Shown here piece by piece: positions 43,902-55,983 of a stretch of DNA of 64,000 bases (position 1 is its first letter; each line of letters begins with the position of its first letter). The stretch is taken from positions 265,933 to 329,932 of the forward strand of contig PTEX01000232.1 in the NCBI GenBank assembly GCA_003342815.1, given 5' to 3'. The notes below the pieces were generated by a model. The model worked only from the letters and a program-made list of their open reading frames with translations. It did no database searches and was not told the origin of the DNA. The DNA comes from Eudromia elegans (Eukaryota; Chordata; Aves; Tinamiformes; Tinamidae). The translations under genes and the position numbers were made by a program.

Positions 43902-45110
43902 GTGGAAACAGGCGGCACGCCCGCAAATATTCCGCATTTTTCCCTTCCACTGACACGCTCACCCTCCATTCGCTTCCAGTTATCCCAGGAGGAAGCAATG
44001 AGTCCGCTGCTCGTCGACGCAGCCTTGCCAAGCAGGACGAGCGGCAGAGCTCCCCGGAGCCCTGGGGACACCCGTGCCGGCCTCACCACGCTCACCGCAG
44101 CGGGGACACCGAGCGGGAACCCTCCGGCGGCAGCACAGCAGGAGGCATCCCGGGCCAGGCCGGGAGCTGCGGACCGTGTGGCCTCTGCTGGGGTTAACAG
44201 CACGTCGGCAGGCACTGGCAACAGCGGCGGCCCTCGCAGGGAGGGCAGGGCCAGAGCTCGTCGGGAGGAGCCGAGCAGCCGCGTCGCACCTGGCGGCGGA
44301 GCAGCCGCGCCGCACCGTGCTGATTGCCCGCACGTCCTTGCCAGCCCAGCGAGGCCCTGCGAGCGCACCCGATGCACCGGCGTCCAGCCGGGCCCGCGCG
44401 GGACCTTCCCGGCACGTCTCCCGCCCTGCGGCACCGCGGCCCGGCCGCAGCTCCCGGGCACCGCGCGGCCGCGGGCACCGCGAGGACCGGACAGCCCCGC
44501 ACGGGCAGGTTGCCGGGCCGCCCACCGCATTTGCCCATATAAGGGCAGGCTGCAGCGCTGTCCCGCCGCACGCAGCACGCGGCCCGGCCCGGCGGCCACG
44601 CCGGGAGCAAAGCAGGAGCCCCCCGCGGCCCGAGCGCAGCGCGCGGCGCCGGGGCCTGCCCACGCTCCCCGCAGCGCCAGCACCGCGGCACCCCACGCGT
44701 GGCACCGCGGCACCCTCGTGGCACCGCCGTGTCACTGCGGCGCCCCCCCATGTGTGTCACTGTGGCAGGCCCCTGCACGTGCCACCCCCTCCGTGCGTGT
44801 CACCGCGTGCACAGGCCTCGCCACGCGCCTGCGTGGCCGTCGCTCCGTGTTTCGCAGGCCAGAAGGAAGCCCCGGGCATCAGAGGCGGCGCACCCTGCCC
44901 CGAGCAGGCCCGAGGGGACACGAGGGGACCGCGCTGCCGCCTGCCCCTCCTCCAGGGCGCCGGTCCCGGCAGGGCCGTGGGGCTGTCACCCCGAGCTCGC
45001 GCGCCCGCCCGGCGGTCACCCCGGCACGCGGGGCAGGGCGGTGCCGAGCACCTCCCGCGTGCCCGGCCCCGCAGCGCGCCCCATCACAAGAACCCCTCCT
45101 GAAACGACAC
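43902..45110. promoter_or_regulatory. CpG-dense block with CArG box/TATA-like motif
   Basis: Dense CpG sequence. At 44535-44544 the plus strand reads CCATATAAGG, a perfect CC(A/T)6GG CArG (SRF-type) site, which overlaps a TATAAG motif. This could be a plus-strand core promoter with a start near 44,565, or an SRF-bound element of CHD6. Motif-level evidence only. Confidence 0.
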
Positions 45111-45924
45111 AAACCCTTACAGCAAAGCGCTCTGTATCAGCCACCCGTAAAACTTTACGCCTCTAGAGAAGCTGTTAAGGACAAACGTTAGAAACCTCTC
45201 AGGGAAGAATAAATCCTGGAAATTACAGAGAGATCACGCTCTATGAGGGAGAAGAGGCAGAGATCTGCTTCCTTTTGGAGGGATGCGGTGGAAGGGAGTC
45301 AGGGGAAGGAGAGCCCCCAGCTGAGAGCTCACGAAGCCACCAGAAAGCAGCAGATGCCCAAAACTTCAATATTAGCACTGAGCACCGGGGCTGACACCGA
45401 CACACCGGGACCACGCGGGCACCCCAGCAAGGCAGGGCAAAGCAGGGCCGCGGCTCGAGGCCTGCGCTCCCAGGTGGAGGGCAGCACGCGTGGCAGGAAG
45501 GCCGAGGGCACTGTCCTGCAGCAAGGGATGTCTGCCCATGGCCACAGCGGGCAGAGCCGCTGGGAACAGCGCGACACGTCCCACCAGCTCTCCTGGGTCA
45601 GCCTTCAATGCAGCTTTCCTACCCCATGGAAGGGGCTGCAACCGCCCCCTGGCATCGGAGCAACCCACGCGCCTGCCCAGAGGCGCAGGCCGCTACACGG
45701 CGACGAACACCACGGCTCTGCGCGCCTCAAACCTTCCCCAGCGGGAACCAACCGCAGAGCTCCGGCTCGCGCCCGAGCCCTCTGTACCCGAGGATAACGC
45801 GTTCTCCCCCCGCGCCGCGGGCAAGGATGGCACACAGGCGTCGTGCATGGATGTGGTTGTGCCCTGTGCTGCCGGGGGCTCCTCGGGGCAGCAGCGGCGG
45901 CAGCAGCAGTGCTCCCGTGCTCCG

Positions 45925-46307
45925 CAGGGCAGCCAGGGGCTCCAGAGGCTCCACAGCGCGGCCAGGGGCTCTTCACGCTCCACAGCACAGCCAGGGGTTT
46001 GGCATCTCCGCTGGGGGCTCCACGGCACAGCCGGGGGCTCCATATCGCACCGGGGGCTCCGTGTGCCCCACAGCACAGCCGAGGGCTCCGTCCTGTGCTC
46101 CACATCGCACCGGGGGCTCCGTCCTGCACTCTGCTTCGCACCGGGGGCTCCATGTGCCCCACGGCACAGCCAGGGGCTCTGTCCTGCGCTACGCGTCGTG
46201 CCGAGGGCTCCGCATACCCCACAGCAGAGCTGGGGGCTCCGTCCTGCACTCCACATCGCACCAGGGGCTCCGTCCTGCGCCCCGCGTCGCGCCGGGGGCT
46301 CCTCACA
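45925..46307. repeat. 31-bp minisatellite
   Basis: Units of CGCACCGGGGGCTCCGTCCT type with a 31-bp period, alternating with GTGCCCCACAGCACAGCC versions. It lies on the left side of the CpG-dense block that contains the larger gap. Confidence 0.
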
Positions 46308-48130
46308 GTGCCCGCGGCTCCGGCGCTCCGCAGCTCTCGCGGCCGCAGCGCTGCGGGGACGGACGGCACCATCCGCCTCCCCCGGCGGATGGAGGCCGGC
46401 ACACACGGAGCTCCGCGGGGAAGGGGACTCGACGCTCCCCCGAGCGCGGCTGCCGAGGACAGCGACGCGGCCCTGCACAGACCCAGCCGGGCCGGAGGCC
46501 GGGAGCGCCGGGAGGAGCAGCCCGTGCGCCCCCGGAGGGACCTCCCGGCGCGAACAGATGCAGCCCCGGCCCGGCTCGCGCTTCAGGCTGCGGCAGCCGG
46601 GCCCAAACCGCAGCTCCCGCGCCCGGCAGCCCCGCGAAGGGGCAGGCAGCGAGGCCGGGCAGGGAGGCAGCTCCGCGGCCACCCCCGAGCAGGCCCCGCC
46701 GCGCCGGCCCCGCCGCGGCCCCGCGGAGGCGGCAGNNNNNNNNNNNNNNNNNNNNNNNNNNNNNNNNNNNNNNNNNNNNNNNNNNNNNNNNNNNNNNNNN
46801 NNNNNNNNNNNNNNNNNNNNNNNNNNNNNNNNNNNNNNNNNNNNNNNNNNNNNNNNNNNNNNNNNNNNNNNNNNNNNNNNNNNNNNNNNNNNNNNNNNNN
46901 NNNNNNNNNNNNNNNNNNNNNNNNNNNNNNNNNNNNNNNNNNNNNNNNNNNNNNNNNNNNNNNNNNNNNNNNNNNNNNNNNNNNNNNNNNNNNNNNNNNN
47001 NNNNNNNNNNNNNNNNNNNNNNNNNNNNNNNNNNNNNNNNNNNNNNNNNNNNNNNNNNNNNNNNNNNNNNNNNNNNNNNNNNNNNNNNNNNNNNNNNNNN
47101 NNNNNNNNNNNNNNNNNNNNNNNNNNNNNNNNNNNNNNNNNNNNNNNNNNNNNNNNNNNNNNNNNNNNNNNNNNNNNNNNNNNNNNNNNNNNNNNNNNNN
47201 NNNNNNNNNNNNNNNNNNNNNNNNNNNNNNNNNNNNNNNNNNNNNNNNNNNNNNNNNNNNNNNNNNNNNNNNNNNNNNNNNNNNNNNNNNNNNNNNNNNN
47301 NNNNNNNNNNNNNNNNNNNNNNNNNNNNNNNNNNNNNNNNNNNNNNNNNNNNNNNNNNNNNNNNNNNNNNNNNNNNNNNNNNNNNNNNNNNNNNNNNNNN
47401 NNNNNNNNNNNNNNNNNNNNNNNNNNNNNNNNNNNNNNNNNNNNNNNNNNNNNNNNNNNNNNNNNNNNNNNNNNNNNNNNNNNNNNNNNNNNNNNNNNNN
47501 NNNNNNNNNNNNNNNNNNNNNNNNNNNNNNNNNNNNNNNNNNNNNNNNNNNNNNNNNNNNNNNNNNNNNNNNNNNNNNNNNNNNNNNNNCCGGCGCTCCG
47601 GAGCTCCCGCGTTCCCGCGTTCCGAGCCCTCCGGGCTCTCCTCGCCAGACGCAGCACGTCCCGCCCCCGGCGTCGCTGCCCGAGGGCCCTGGGCCCTGCT
47701 GCTCGCCGCTCTCCGGTTCCCTCCCGCCTGGCTCGATCCCGGGGCGCGGCACGCAGAGTACAGGACTTTGTGTCTGCGTGGCTGTGCCGTGGAAGCCCCT
47801 TTTCCAGCCGGGTCTGAGCGGCAGCCCCATGTGCCCTGTTATCCCCAGGGAGGAAGCGACGGCTCCGTTCCGGAGCGTCCCGTGTGCCCAGGCCCTTCCC
47901 GCGTGTCCCGATGCGGGATCCGCAGAGCTCGGCCCGTGGGCGGCCGCGGAGCTTCGCGGTGCGCGTGAAGGAAGTCCCGGCTGCCAGAGGGTCGGACTGA
48001 AACAAATCCCAAGCCTGGCTGCTCCCTGCCCGTCGGGAATCCCGGATCCCGCCCGCCGCGAGGGCTCCCTGCAAGGGCAGGATCTGGGCGGCCGTCCCGC
48101 TGCTCCGGACGGGCCCGGGGCTCTGTCAGG
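46308..48130. promoter_or_regulatory. candidate CpG island (possible CHD6 promoter) with gap
   Basis: The flanks of the 854-bp gap are among the most CpG-rich DNA in the window. Assembly gaps in bird genomes commonly fall on such GC-extreme promoter islands. CHD6 is read leftward and its first exon is not otherwise seen, so this is a plausible site for it. Inference only; no exon or initiation motif was identified. Confidence 0.
46736..47589. other. assembly gap (854 N)
   Basis: Run of N flanked by extremely GC-rich sequence. Confidence 0.
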
Positions 48131-48352
48131 AGGGACGTGGCGACGTTCCCGGCCGGGTTCCTGGGGGCTCCGAGAGGCTCCCCCGGACCTCGCTGTGCCC
48201 GGGGGGCGCCGCTGCCGGCAGCCGCGGGCAGCTCTGCCGGGCCGAGCGGAGGGGCCGCCCCGCAGCGTGCTGGGCCGGCCGCGGGGCTGCTGCGGGCGGG
48301 CAGGAGGAGCAGAGCCGCAAGGCAGCAGGGGCTGGCGGGGCGGCACCGCGGC

Positions 48353-48683
48353 CCGCGAGCAGTGACCATGGCTCGCGTCCCAGGAGCAGCACCACAGCCT
48401 GCAAGCAGCGACCACGGCGCATGTCCTGCGAGCAGCGCCCGCGAGCAGCGCCCATGAGCAGCAACCACGGCCCTTTTCCCGCGAGCAGCGACCATGGCTC
48501 GCGACCCACGAGCAGCGACCACGGCACGCGTCCTGCGAGCAGTGCCTGCAAGCAGTGACCATGAGCAGCAACCACGGCCCGTGTCCCGTGAGCAGCACCA
48601 CGGCACGCGTCCTGCGAGCAGCACCCACGAGCAGCACCCATGAGCAGCACCACAGCCCGCGTCCCGCAAGCAGCACTCGCGGC
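48353..48683. repeat. degenerate minisatellite (GCGAGCAGCGACCA)
   Basis: Irregular tandem copies of GAGCAGCGACCACGG and GAGCAGCACCCACGA type, interspersed with CGCGTCCTGC spacers, roughly 15-30 bp apart. Confidence 0.
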
Positions 48684-51040
48684 GAGCGGAGCGCCGCCTT
48701 CCCTGGCCGGCTTCTGCAGCGCACTCGAGCCCTCCTGCAGAACACGGAGGTGCGGGCAGCCAGCGGCAGGAGGAACCGGCCGCCGGGGAACCTGCTCGTC
48801 GTGTGAACGTGCTCGGTAATTAGCCGGTGTTGGTGTCAAGGCGGGATCCAGCGGTCCTGTGGCTCGGGCTGAATCATGCCGGCGGTGCGGTGCAAGGGCT
48901 CCAAGAGCCCTCCGAAGCTGCGGGTCTCCCTGCTGGGGCGCGCAGGGACGCAGTGGCTCCCTGGCCCGGGGCCAGCGCTGCACTGGCCTTGGCGGAGCTT
49001 TGTATTCGTCACGCTGCCTTCGCCGAGGCCGGCAGCAAGAGGACAACTCAGCTCACCTGCGGGGCCGGCCGGAGCGGCACCGAAGCACGCGGAGCATCAG
49101 GGTGCCCCAGCCCAAACGCCCTTGGCCGAGGCTTTCCTTCGGCGCCCGGGGGTGCTGCGTCTCCCTGCGGCCAGGCTGTGGCACTGGCCCCTGGGGGCAG
49201 CACCGCTCCGGTCTCCCCTGCTTTACCCAGCGCAGACGTTTATCCCTCCCTCCTTCCAGCAGCCACCCGCATTCCTGCGCCCTGCTCCCCTGCTCCCTCC
49301 TACCCGCCAAGCGTGCCGCTGCTGCAGCCGCTCCTGCGGGTTCTGCTCTCCGAGCCCCACGTCCGGCCTCTCCGCCACGGCGCAGGGGCTCCTCCGCTGC
49401 GCGTCCCAGTGCCGGACCGCGGGGAGGGCTCCGTAGCGCTCCCGGGATGCACGTCCCAGCGTGGGGGTTGCCTTTCTCCCCACAGCCTGACGCTGCTGCC
49501 CCTCATTCTGTCATGCTCTGTTACAGTCACAGGTCCTTCCCCCAGGAACTGCTGTCCTGCTTCTCGCTGTCCCTTCCGTGTTCATGCCTTGCCTCTTGGT
49601 GCTGCCTGCACTTATCTCTAGTGCATTAGGTCTTTTCCCCGGGATCGTTTCTCCAGTCTGTCCATGAAGGTGGCCTGGAAGATGCAGTCTGCATCTGGGC
49701 ACGCTTGTCCGAGCGCTCCCTGTGTGGCGTTCAGTGAGAACATGGTCTGCAGCTCGCTTGCGAGCACGTTCAGGAATGAGTGTCCCAAACCTCACAACCA
49801 CCAAGACGTGCCCGCTGTTCCTGCAGGCCTTGCTGCCAAAGGAGATAACCAGGCTGGGTTGTCACCGTTGGTCCATGCGACGTCCACCCCGGCAGCTGCC
49901 CCTCTTGTCATCGGTGGCGCTGGGGGCGGCTGGTGTGATGCTGGTGCTGCCGTTTCCCTCGGGGCGGCAGCTGGACTCTGCAGGCTGTGACTGACCCTCC
50001 TCTTTGGGGACAGGCATCACCGGTGCCAGCCCCGCTGCCCGCGCCATGCTGGGCTGAGGCCTGGGCACGCGGGAGCCGTGGGGCCGGCTGGGAGCGCAGC
50101 CCAGGGGGGGCACCTGCAGCCGGCCCCGGTGAGGCCCCTCATTCCCCAATGGGGTGGGCTTCTCGCTGCTGCTGAATGCGTCTGGCTCCAAAGCCACAGG
50201 TTTGGGGCTTCGTCTGCTGCCCGCCGCACGACCCGGGCTCGTGCTCTGCAGGCAGCGCCGGCTGCTGCCGTCTCGGCTCCAGCAGGGTCTCCCGCAGCTC
50301 CTTGCAGCCGAACCGGGAGACCTGGGCTGGAGCCACGGGCACTAGGGGAGCCCCAAGACGCTGGCTGGAGCGCGGGCTGCGCGAGGTGCTCAGGGCACCG
50401 CGCACGGGACTCCGCAGAGCGGCTCCCTCGGGGTCGGCACATGGGCCAGCACCCTTGGGTGTCTCCCAAGGCGGGTGGGGGGGGCAGCACCTCGGCAGGT
50501 CCGTGACACCGACATGAGGAGCCCCCGCCAGGCGCTCGGTGCGGAGGAGCCTCGGCAGGCTGCAGGAAGGGGCTTGCGGGGCCCTCGGGACTTCAGCACG
50601 GGCAAGTGCAGCCCCGTGCAGCCCAACACGGCAGGGAGAGCGCCGAGAGGCAGCTTTGCAGGAGCCCCGACGGGCGAGGGCCACTGCGTGCCCTGCACAA
50701 AGAGCAGCGGGGCCGTCCCGGCTGCGGTGCCCGGCGCGGGCAGGGGGGCCGCAGCCGCACCGGGGGCCAGCGAGGGACAACAAGCACAACTGGCACTTCC
50801 GACCGGGCACCAGCGTGCGCGTGCTCCCGCGCAAGGGGGCATTCGTGCACCGGAGCAAGGCTCACGGGCGGGGGCTCCCCATGACACCCAAATGATCCAG
50901 CCCGATGCAGCAGGAACTCTGGGTGTCCAGAGCTCCCTTCCTCCACACGGTGGGTTCTTGTAATCCAGCATGTGCCTCCTTTTCTGTCTCTGTGCCGGGG
51001 AGGTGCTTGTGTTTGTGCTGCGCAGTGAGACCAGCAGCTC
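48684..51040. other. non-coding region, no gene supported
   Basis: GC-rich, with less GC-rich DNA at about 49450-49880. Several short open frames were examined, including a minus-strand 57-codon frame at about 49,622-49,792 and a plus-strand frame near 50.8 kb. None has a recognisable family, splice context or conservation evidence. Confidence 0.
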
Positions 51041-51379
51041 ACTTCAGTTCCTTTATTCCTTGGCTTTTCTGGCCTTGCAGCCTTACCATCCAACCTCGAC
51101 AGGTATTGGACTCTGCCTCCTGGAAGTCCCTTTCCTTAGTTGGGAGATCTGCTTCTTTCCAGCCTTGAACACAAAGACGTGTCTGTGTCTTGAGCGCATT
51201 GACCCGGCTCATCTTCCCCGCCGCGTCCACCCCGTTGCTGGTCAGGAGGGCGGGAGGACCGTTGGCTGCAGTGCCCGCTGCCCTCCTCCTGCAGCACCTG
51301 CTGGACACTGCCTCCTGCTGCGGGGGTCTTCCCTCCAGGCACGAGGAGGGCAATTTTCTGTCTCCACGAAGCACTGGGC

Positions 51380-51640
51380 TCTGGGCAAGACTGACACCGC
51401 TCATGTAGAGTCCCCTCCCTGTCACCTGTAGACACGGGGCTGGAATGGGCTCCACGTTCTCCCCAAATTGCCATGCAAGCAAACCTATCCGTAATACACA
51501 AGGCAACACTCTCCTCCCTAGTGCTCTGCCTGTCTTTCTAGAACAAGCTGCATCCTTCAATATTAATATTCCAGTCATGTGGATTATCCCATCAAGCCTT
51601 TGTTATACCAATTAAATCATAATCTTGATCATGCATTAAG
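51380..51640 (-). mobile_element. CR1 LINE fragment, endonuclease region
   Basis: The minus strand reads a decayed CR1 ORF2 endonuclease: DNPHDWNINIEGCSLF-like followed by VALCITDRFA, matching the WWDDSHDW...GGGVALYV part of CR1. It sits in an AT-richer patch. The downstream piece (51040-51380) may belong to the same insertion but I cannot recognise it. Old copy. Confidence 0.
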
Positions 51641-52125
51641 ACTTGCGGCTCCTTCTGTTTATCCTTGGCACTGCCCTGCATGCCGACGTGGAAGGCGCTG
51701 GGTGCAGTGACCCCGTCCTGCTCCGAGCCCCGGCGCGGCGGCTGAACCGACGCCCCCCACGCCACGTCCGGGCCCAGGGCTCCTCATCCCGGCAGCTCTG
51801 GACACCAGCTCCTCGGGGTGACCCCAGCTCCTGCCAGGGAGCAGCAGGATGCAGCTGGGGGCGGCAAGGGAGACGCCTGGGGCCTCCGGAGCTGGAGTTA
51901 CACCTGGGGCTGCTCTGCTCCTGTCTGCCGGGCACTGCGGGGGCTGCCGGGCGCTGTGGGGACTCCTGGGCACTACGGGGACTCCTGGGCACTACAGGGG
52001 CTGCCGGGCGCTGCGGGGGCCGCTGAGCACCGCGCCGCGCTGGGAGGGTTCAGTGCGACTGCCCTGGAGCCGCTGTGCACTGACTGCAAGCTGAGCAACG
52101 ACAGCGCGCGAGGACGAGGTTGTGC

Positions 52126-52240
52126 ACATGTGTGTGAGTGTGTGTGCACATGTGTGTGTATGCATCTGTGTGTGCATGCATGTGCATGTGTATATGTGTG
52201 TGTTTGCTTGTCCATGTGTGTCCATGCATGCACAAGCATG
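52126..52240. repeat. TG/CATG-rich microsatellite
   Basis: Imperfect (TG)n with GCATGTG and CATGCATG interruptions, about 115 bp. Alternating purine-pyrimidine sequence. Confidence 0.
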
Positions 52241-52552
52241 TGACAAGCACCAGCGTTTCGGTGCCTGTCACACTGCAGCGCTGCTGCGGGCAAGGCCGGG
52301 CCTGGGCAGTTCTGGCTGCACCTCGGCGTGTGCGGCGTGTGCTGCGAGCCCCGGCTCGGGCCACGCTGCTCGGGCCCGCGCTCCCTCCTGCACGGGTGAG
52401 GCCCCCCGAGCCCCGCGGCACACGGGGCCCAGCGGAGCGGAGTGGAGGGCAACGCAGGAGCCGCGCAGCGCGTCCAGCCCACACCGCGCTGCACTCCAGG
52501 GCAGAGCGCTGCTCCGAGCGCCGGAGCCACTACTCATTACGCAGAGACAAGC

Positions 52553-52640
52553 GATCTCTCAGCACAACCCAGGGAAATCAATAGCACCGAGGAAAATTAG
52601 CTCATTAAAGAGCCATAAACACAATCGCCAGGATCACTCA
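52553..52640. promoter_or_regulatory. AT-rich island, candidate regulatory element
   Basis: About 90 bp with GAAATCAATAGCACC, AAAATTAGCTCATTAAAGAG and CCATAAACACAATCG. It has homeodomain-type TTAG/ATTA cores in otherwise GC-rich surroundings. It resembles vertebrate conserved non-coding elements. Inference from composition only. Confidence 0.
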
Positions 52641-54839
52641 CGTCCCGCGACTGCCTGCCTGGCTTTGCAGGCTGGGCAGGAGGAGCTGGGCGGCCGGGAC
52701 AGGGCTGCGAGCGGGGCCCGGTGCTCCAGGCCTGCCCGGGGGGCTCCCAGCGCCCGCTCAGCTGCCCCCAGCCCAAGGGCCCTGGGCGAGGAGCTGGGGG
52801 CTCGTCCTCGGGGCCGTGGATTTCCCATGAGGATCTCCAGGGTGCCCAGGGCACCCGTGCGGTGCCAGTACTGGGAGGTGCTGGTATCTCCACTGGACGC
52901 AGCCCTCGGCAGTGGTGGTGGCCGCACGGTCCCACTCGGAGCAGGGCCCTGGGCTGGGCAGCTGCCGGTGCCGCCTCCCGCCCGCGCAGTCCTGAGACGG
53001 AACCCGAGAGAGAAGAGGACAGACAATACCCGGGGATTGGCTAAGGGCTCGTGTTTTACTGCAGCCAGTCTGTTCTCGAGCTGAACGTCAGGAGAAGAGA
53101 CAGTTCCCTCTCCCCAGAAATACAATAAAGAACCAGACAATTATTTTGCTTGTTATTCCGTGTTATTTTCCTTGACACAGGTAAACAATGTACTCCTCCT
53201 GCAGAAGCTGTGACAGTTCCCAAGCAATGGACGTTCCTACCGCTTCGTTGCCAATCCCCACCAGCCAGCAGGGCCGTTCGGCGCCGGCAGCACTCGGTGT
53301 TTCCTGGTGCCCGGCAGACGGAGGGCTCAGCGTGGCCACGAGCCGCACGCCGAGCACCCCTTGCCCTGCCAGGGGTGCCAGGGCCGCGCCGAGGCCGAAG
53401 GTCCCCTGCCTGGGCACCCGTTGTGCTCAAGCCCTGGGCGGATGTACCTAGCGCCGCGCGAGGGTGACGAGGGGGACAAGGGGCCTCGTCTCTGCTTGCC
53501 GGGGGGAACTGAGTCAGGCCAGGGAGGGCCGGGTGGCCTCCGAGCTGCTGCTCACGTGCGGTGACGGAGCCTCCGGGGCAGCGTCTCCTCCCGCGCCCAG
53601 GGGAGCGGGGCAGGGAGGGCTCCGCAGGGAACCCCCTCCCGCTGCATCCCCGCTCCAGAGGCAACTTGGTCGGAGGCAGCCGGGCGCTTCCATCGAGGGC
53701 TCGTTAAGCACCAGCTGCCGGGGAGGACAAACCCGGAGCCACCAGGGTGTCAATTAGCACCCGTTCATTAGCAAGCACGGGGCATGGAGGAGCCAACAGC
53801 CTCGCTGGCCCCAGCCTGCTCGAGAGGGAGATGTGGTCGAGGCCGGTGGGGCCGGGCTGGTCGGAGCTGAGCAAACAGCAGGGCAGGGGAGCGGGAGCGG
53901 GGCCGGCACAGTGCAAGCAGGGAACGCTGCGGAACGCGTTGTTGGAGCAGGAATGCAGGCCTGAGACAGGACCGGTTGGGCCAGTCATGGGGTAGGGGCG
54001 TGAAAACCCCCGCGATGGGCTCCGCGAGCGCCCGGGCCAGGGCAGCTGCAGAGCAGCCCGGGAGCCGCCCGCGGTTCCGCCGGAGCTGCCCCAGGAAGCT
54101 CCTTCCCGGGCAAACACACGAGCAGTGGCGCCGCCGCTGTCCCCAGGCCCACCTGCCTCGGGAAAGGTTCCCGGCCTGCAGCGCAAGGCTGGGCCTTGGG
54201 GACCGTCCCCTAACGCCCACGCTGCCCTCCCCGGGGACACGCACAGAGGAGAGGCCCGAGTGGGAGCGGAGACGCCCGGTCCCAGCCGCGAATCTCCTTC
54301 CCGCCCTTCTCCAAGGCTGGGAGGCTTCGGCTGCGTCGAACCAGAGCTTTGCTGCCACCAAACACCCCTCATGGGAAAACGGCAAGCCAAGCCTGCCCAA
54401 AAGGCAGAGGGGAAACCTCCAAGAAACTTCTGTCCTTCCCACGGCCCGGAGAGCAGCAACATGTTCCCCACTCCCTCTGAAAATGCACGGGCTCCCATTT
54501 GGAGATCCTGAAGCGAAACCTCCTAAACCCTAAAAGGAGGGGGGCCGGGGCAGCGAAGTGCTCCCAGCTGCTCAACTGCCCCTGGCACCGGCACACGGGC
54601 CAGGGCCACAGATTCTCACGGCCGAGTGGCACGGGCAGCTCCTCCCAGCGCGACCGCGGAGGTTCCTGCGCCTCGTCCTGCCGCGTGCGGAGGCTCTGGC
54701 GCCTCGTCGTGCCGCATGCCGAGACTCCTGCAACTGCTGAGGAGGCTCCTGCCTCCGCCGGTGCCCCCGGTCTCGTAGGAGCCCCGTGGAGAGAGGCCGA
54801 GTGCGGAGCAGCCGCAGCAGCCCCGTGCTCCTCCGTTTG
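52641..54839. other. non-coding region with scattered AT-rich islands
   Basis: No gene supported. AT-rich patches occur at 53040-53180 (contains AATAAAG and CAATTATTTTGC) and 53745-53790 (GTCAATTAGCACC, TTCATTAGCAAG). The rest is GC-rich and unremarkable. Confidence 0.
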
Positions 54840-54872
54840 CTCTTTCCTAATTAGACGCAGTAATTAGGATGC
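54840..54872. promoter_or_regulatory. paired TAATTAG homeodomain-type sites
   Basis: CCTAATTAGACGCAGTAATT includes two TAATT(A)/AATTAG cores about 10 bp apart. The motif looks like a homeodomain dimer site. Weak call. Confidence 0.
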
Positions 54873-54959
54873 TCCTCTCTGCCCTTCGCTCCAGGAAACT
54901 GCGCAGAAGCAGCAGCTGTGCCAGAGGCGGCTGCTCCCGGCAGGCAGCGCCCGCAGCCT

Positions 54960-55075
54960 CTGCCCACATTCCCCTTCCCTCCCCACGTTCCCCTTCCCTC
55001 CCCGCAGCCTCTCTCTGCGTTCCCCTTCCCTCCCTGCAGCCTCTCCCCATGTTCCCCTTCCCTCCCCTTCCCTGG
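54960..55075. repeat. pyrimidine-rich minisatellite
   Basis: Repeats of TTCCCCTTCCCTCCC with CGCAGCCTCTCTCTGCG-type spacers, about 115 bp, strongly pyrimidine-biased on the plus strand. Confidence 0.
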
Positions 55076-55844
55076 GCTCTGCCCAGGCGGGGGCCGCGGT
55101 GCCCGGCCCTGCACCGCAGCCATGCGGAGCCGCCACGCAGGTCACGGCTGCCCCGGTGCCCTGCAGAGCGGGGCTGAAACCTGCCAGGACACTGCGGCTC
55201 TTTGCAGCACTCCAACCGCGGGGCCGCTCGGGCAGGGGCAGGAGCTCCCCCGCGCTGCGAAGGGAAGCGCGTTTCCGGCGGGGATTTTGGTCCGTCTCGA
55301 ACGTGACGGGCAACCTAAGAAGGAAAGCAGAAACGAGGGAGCGTGCGCGGCCGGGCAGGAAGGGGCTGCGCTGCCCGCACGGCCGGCAGGCGTCACAGGC
55401 TGCGGGAGCACCGGCTGCGTGCAGCGATGCCCCCATCGCCCCGGTGCCCCGCGCGGGCCGCAGAGCCCGTCTCCAGCCGGGACGGGGCGCCTAGGACGGG
55501 GCTCCGCTGAGGGCGGATGCCGCCCCGTGTCCCTCGGGCTCCCCTTGCTGCCCTCGCACAGTTTTAGACCCAGTTCCTGCCCAGCATTACGCCCGGTTCT
55601 CATGGGCCCGGCTGGCATTGGGTCTCCTGCAGCAGCGCGGGCGCCTCCCTGGGGTGCCCTCCTCCTCCTCCCCAGCAGCCCTGCGGCCGCAGCGGGGACA
55701 GGGTGGGACAGGCAGTTCGGCGCTGCCCTGCGTCTCCTCGTGGGACCCGGGGCCCGGCGCAGAGCACGCTGCTGTCACCGCCCCTGCTGCAGCCACCACC
55801 GGCACCAGCCCTGCCAGGCACCTGAGCTCCCTAGGAAGCAAATT

Positions 55845-55983
55845 ACTACTTAATTGCACAAAATCACATGGAAATTCATTCTTCAAGCACTGGCGGTCCT
55901 GATGCAGCCTTCAAACATGAATTAGCAACAGCAGTAACAGACCCACCTGCAGGAGCCGAGTTGTCGCGGTCGAGGTGCTTGTT
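55845..55983. promoter_or_regulatory. AT-rich island next to CR1 3' end, candidate regulatory element
   Basis: About 140 bp including AGCAAATTACTACTTAATTG, CACAAAATCACATGGAAATT and AACATGAATTAGCAAC. Homeodomain/POU-like motifs in an otherwise GC-rich zone. The CR1 LINE ends immediately to the right. Confidence 0.

Noticed and set aside
49622-49792. 57-codon minus-strand frame with a protein-like look (LNVLASELQTMFSLNATQG)
   Set aside because: It has an upstream in-frame stop, no recognised family and no clear splice sites. A chance open frame in less GC-rich DNA is the simpler explanation.
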